Shown: positions 61,758 to 64,000 of the stretch, piece after piece
How positions within the stretch are numbered: position 1 is the stretch's first letter
Layout of the letters: each line of letters begins with the position of its first letter
Origin: Halospina sp040196175
GTDB taxonomy: Bacteria > Pseudomonadota > Gammaproteobacteria > Pseudomonadales > Oleiphilaceae
Assembly: GCF_040196175.1 (NCBI RefSeq)
Contig: NZ_JBEFNF010000005.1
Location: 170,163 to 234,162 of the forward strand
Length of the DNA: 64,000 nt
Direction: 5' to 3'
Made by a program: the position numbers and the translations under genes
The notes under the pieces: generated by a model
Databases searched by the model: none
Seen by the model: only the letters and a program-made list of their open reading frames with translations
Told to the model about the DNA's origin: nothing

Positions 61758-62771
61758 ATGCAGGCCTACTATGATAAAGACTGTGATCTTTCCATTATCC
61801 AGGGCATGAAGGTTGCCATCATCGGTTATGGTTCCCAGGGGCATGCCCATGCCAACAACCTCAAGGAATCCGGTGTCAGCAACGTGGTTGTTGGGCTTCG
61901 CCACGGGTCTTCCTCCTGGAATAAAGCTGAGGATGCTGGTCTGAAAGTCCAGACCATCGAGGACGCCGTCAACGCTGCGGATGTTGTCATGGTCCTTACG
62001 CCGGATGAGCACCAGAAAGCGCTGTACGAGCAGCAGATTGAACCGAACATCGGCAAGGGCGCCGCGCTGGCGTTCGCGCATGGCTTCAACATCCATTACA
62101 ACCAGATTGAGCCGCGTGCGGATCTGGATGTGATCATGATCGCGCCCAAGGGGCCGGGACACACCGTTCGAAGCCAGTATGTCGAGGGCAGCGGTGTGCC
62201 GTCGCTGATCGCGGTGAAGCAGGATGCCACAGGTAAGGCCAAGGACACCGCCATGTCCTACGCGTCTGCTAATGGTGGTGGTCGGGCCGGGATCATCGAG
62301 ACCAGCTTTCAGGAAGAGACGGAAACCGACCTCTTCGGTGAGCAGATGGTGCTTTGCGGTGGTACCAGTGCGCTGATCCAGGCCGGCTTTGAGACTTTGG
62401 TGGAAGCGGGGTATGCACCCGAAATGGCTTACTTCGAGTGCCTGCACGAGCTCAAGCTTATTGTGGACCTGCTCTATCAGGGCGGTATTGCGGATATGCG
62501 CTACTCCATTTCCAATACTGCAGAGTACGGTGACGTGACCCGTGGCCCGCGCATCATTAACGATGACACCAAGAAAGAAATGCGCAAGTGCCTGGATGAG
62601 ATCCAGAGCGGCGAATTCGCGCGCGAGTTCATTCTTGAGAATCAGGCGGGTCAGCCCACTCTCAAGGCCAAGCGCCGGATCGCGGAAGAGCATCAGATCA
62701 CAGAGGTAGGTGATCGTCTGCGCGGCATGATGCCCTGGCTGCAGAAAAGCCGTCTGGTCGGCAACGAGTGA
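61758..62771 (+). CDS. ilvC: Ketol-acid reductoisomerase
   Basis: A 337-residue class I enzyme, second common step of branched-chain synthesis. MQAYYDKDCDLSIIQGMKVA then the Rossmann motif GYGSQGHAHANNLKESG; the cofactor loop GLRHGSSSWNKAE has Arg and Ser residues that usually mean NADPH. PKGPGHTVRSQY, ETDLFGEQMVLCGG and the metal-binding Glu residues in MAYFECLHELKLIVDL are conserved. It is downstream of ilvIH as in Pseudomonas. Confidence 0.98.
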   Translation: MQAYYDKDCDLSIIQGMKVAIIGYGSQGHAHANNLKESGVSNVVVGLRHGSSSWNKAEDAGLKVQTIEDAVNAADVVMVLTPDEHQKALYEQQIEPNIGKGAALAFAHGFNIHYNQIEPRADLDVIMIAPKGPGHTVRSQYVEGSGVPSLIAVKQDATGKAKDTAMSYASANGGGRAGIIETSFQEETETDLFGEQMVLCGGTSALIQAGFETLVEAGYAPEMAYFECLHELKLIVDLLYQGGIADMRYSISNTAEYGDVTRGPRIINDDTKKEMRKCLDEIQSGEFAREFILENQAGQPTLKAKRRIAEEHQITEVGDRLRGMMPWLQKSRLVGNE

Positions 62772-62816
62772 GGTTGCGTTGCAGCGCGGTGCAGCATTGA
62801 TGGAAGAGGTGGCCTG

Positions 62817-63638
62817 ATGGCGGAATCCGAGCAGGATATGTCGTCCACCGGCGAAACCGGTGAAAGCGAGATTGAAGGTGCCGAAGTAGTTGAGGAAGAG
62901 GTGGTGGGTGGATCCCGCGTGCGTAAGCGCGGGATCTACCTTCTCCCGAACATGTTCACTACGGCGTCGCTCTTTTCCGGGTTTTACGCCATTGTGGCGG
63001 GCTCAAACAGTGATTTCGCGATGGCCTCCATCGCCATATTTGTGTCCATGGTTCTCGATGGCCTGGACGGTCGCGTGGCGCGCCTGACCAACACTCAGAG
63101 CCGTTTCGGCGAAGAGTACGACAGCCTGGCGGACATGGTTGCCTTCGGCATTGCGCCGGGGTTGGTGGCGTTTTTCTGGGCGCTTAATGAGCTCGACAAA
63201 CTCGGGTGGATCGTAACATTCATCTATGTGGCAGGTTCGGCTCTTAGGCTGGCTCGATTCAATACTCAGATCGGGTCTATCGACAAGCGTTACTTCGTGG
63301 GGCTCCCGAGTCCGTCGGCGGCTGCTGTCGTCGCCGGAATGGTCTGGTGTTTCCACGAGTTTGATCCAGGAGTTTGGCTGAACAGTCTTGCGGTGTTGCT
63401 TGTGGCCGGGGCTGGAACGCTGATGGTCAGTAATGTGTTGTACTACAGCGGCAAGGATCTTGACCTCAAGGGTCGGGTTCCTTTCGCTGCCATACTGTTG
63501 GTGGTTCTGGCGTTCGCTGTTGTGGCGATTGAGCCTCCAGTCATACTGTTCCTCGCCTTTCTGGTCTACACTATGTCAGGGCCACTCCTATGGGTTTGGC
63601 GCCGGTTGATCCGTAAAAAGAGGCGACGTCAGGGCTGA
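62817..63638 (+). CDS. pssA: CDP-diacylglycerol-serine O-phosphatidyltransferase
   Basis: A 273-residue membrane enzyme that makes phosphatidylserine for phosphatidylethanolamine. An acidic N-terminal tail (about 1-30) precedes RKRGIYLLPNMFTTASLFSGFYAI. The CDP-alcohol transferase motif DG-x2-AR-x8-G-x3-D-x3-D is intact in DGLDGRVARLTNTQSRFGEE followed by YDSLAD. About seven hydrophobic helices follow, with a basic C-terminus. Placement after ilvC is common in related bacteria. Confidence 0.95.
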   Translation: MAESEQDMSSTGETGESEIEGAEVVEEEVVGGSRVRKRGIYLLPNMFTTASLFSGFYAIVAGSNSDFAMASIAIFVSMVLDGLDGRVARLTNTQSRFGEEYDSLADMVAFGIAPGLVAFFWALNELDKLGWIVTFIYVAGSALRLARFNTQIGSIDKRYFVGLPSPSAAAVVAGMVWCFHEFDPGVWLNSLAVLLVAGAGTLMVSNVLYYSGKDLDLKGRVPFAAILLVVLAFAVVAIEPPVILFLAFLVYTMSGPLLWVWRRLIRKKRRRQG

Positions 63639-63696
63639 ATGCGGGGAGATGGATTCCGGGACACCGGACGACAGCATCCGCAAATTGAAAAGCTTA

Positions 63697-63724
63697 TTGA
63701 CGTCACACGCTCAGGGTGTATTAT
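63697..63724 (+). promoter_or_regulatory. Strong promoter P1
   Basis: TTGACG (63697-63702), 16 bases, TATTAT (63719-63724), then GCGCATC, a GC-rich discriminator of the kind found at stringently controlled promoters. Confidence 0.7.
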
Positions 63725-63929
63725 GCGCATCTCTTTCGGGGCAAAGGGCTCGCAAGGCAGCGATACTTCGCGCTTTTTGCGGTATAACCATGCTTCGGGT
63801 CCGGTAAAAGTTCCGGGCTTATTGAGCTTCTGAAACAGGATTTAAATCGCCTGTTGACGCGATCACAATGAGATGTAGAATACGCATCTCATTCGGGGCA
63901 ACGGCCCAAGGCGGCGACGCTTTGAGGCG
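63725..63929 (+). repeat. Duplicated start-site segment after P1 and P2
   Basis: The 48 bases from 63725 (GCGCATCTCTTTCGGGGCAA...) and from 63882 (ACGCATCTCATTCGGGGCAA...) are clearly related, sharing CGCATCTC, TTCGGGGCAA and AAGGC-GCGA elements. The -35 boxes are 157 bases apart. The unit looks like a duplicated promoter plus leader. Confidence 0.7.
63854..63881 (+). promoter_or_regulatory. Strong promoter P2
   Basis: TTGACG (63854-63859), 16 bases, TAGAAT (63876-63881), then ACGCATC. Same architecture as P1. Confidence 0.7.
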
Positions 63930-63948
63930 AAACGGGTTGTTCCGAGGG

Positions 63949-63976
63949 TTGACAAAATTCTGAAATGCTTTAGAAT
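63949..63976 (+). promoter_or_regulatory. Strong promoter P3
   Basis: A perfect TTGACA (63949-63954), 16 bases, TAGAAT (63971-63976), in an AT-rich setting. It is the last promoter before the window ends. Confidence 0.7.
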
Positions 63977-64000
63977 TTTGTTTTCCGAATCAGGGGCTTA

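Larger units (their letters stand above)
63639..64000. other. Right-end non-coding region with three serial promoters
   Basis: No convincing gene is present after pssA. The sequence holds three near-consensus sigma-70 promoters with 16-base spacers and a repeated start-site segment. Such serial promoters are typical of rRNA or other stable RNA operons, so a 16S rRNA gene probably begins beyond the window. Confidence 0.5.

Noticed and set aside
63639..63833. 64-codon frame after pssA
   Set aside because: It runs straight through promoter P1 and its start-site segment and has no family features, so it is non-coding.

Overview
The window looks like chromosome of a free-living gammaproteobacterium of moderately high GC (mostly about 60% or more by eye). 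Many proteins are acidic, which would suit a halotolerant or halophilic lineage such as the Ectothiorhodospiraceae; that is inference, and no rRNA is present to confirm it. No tRNA, rRNA, insertion sequence, prophage or CRISPR array was seen. The block from ispB (about 27.1 kb) to clpB (58.7 kb) keeps, as I remember it, almost the order of the Pseudomonas aeruginosa PA4569-PA4542 region.

Layout. 0-5.2 kb: an exported TPR protein, then a PilZ / DUF1631 / GGDEF / EAL protein that is split by an apparent frameshift at an A7 run. 5.3-12.7 kb: a tightly overlapping operon of two exported TPR proteins, a TPR lipoprotein, a small exported protein, an ExbB/TolQ protein, two ExbD/TolR proteins and a TonB-like protein with an AgmX/PglI-type C-terminus. 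It resembles the proton-motive core of the Myxococcus Agl-Glt machinery and is the best candidate here for a poorly described system. 12.7-16.4 kb (minus): a tandem-duplicated HAD hydrolase with an unusual motif I, a PilZ protein and ettA. 16.7-23.2 kb: glyA, nrdR, ribD, ribBX, ribH, nusB, thiL and pgpA, with no ribE. 23.2-27.1 kb: a small conserved protein, a wax ester synthase/DGAT and a divergent LysR/glutathionyl-hydroquinone reductase pair. 27.1-39.3 kb: ispB, rplU-rpmA-obg, proB, rpsT, murJ, ribF-ileS-lspA-fkpB-ispH. 39.4-47.9 kb: a lower-GC type IV pilus island (Ig-like lipoprotein, fimT/fimU-like, pilV, pilW, pilX, pilY1, pilE). 47.9-51.6 kb (minus): a further FimT-like pseudopilin and pilR-pilS. 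51.7-59.1 kb: nadE, bamD (minus), rluD-pgeF-clpB and a DUF4124 protein (minus). 59.5-63.6 kb: ilvI-ilvH-ilvC-pssA. 63.7-64.0 kb: three near-consensus promoters in series, probably for an rRNA or other stable RNA operon beyond the window.

How the parts relate. Two surface or envelope machines dominate. One is the TPR/ExbBD/AgmX cluster, energised by proton-motive force if the family analogy holds and preceded by a c-di-GMP protein. The other is the minor-pilin/PilY1 tip complex with its PilS-PilR regulators. The rest is housekeeping: one-carbon, riboflavin/FAD, thiamine, isoprenoid, branched-chain amino acid, phospholipid and peptidoglycan metabolism, translation and heat shock.
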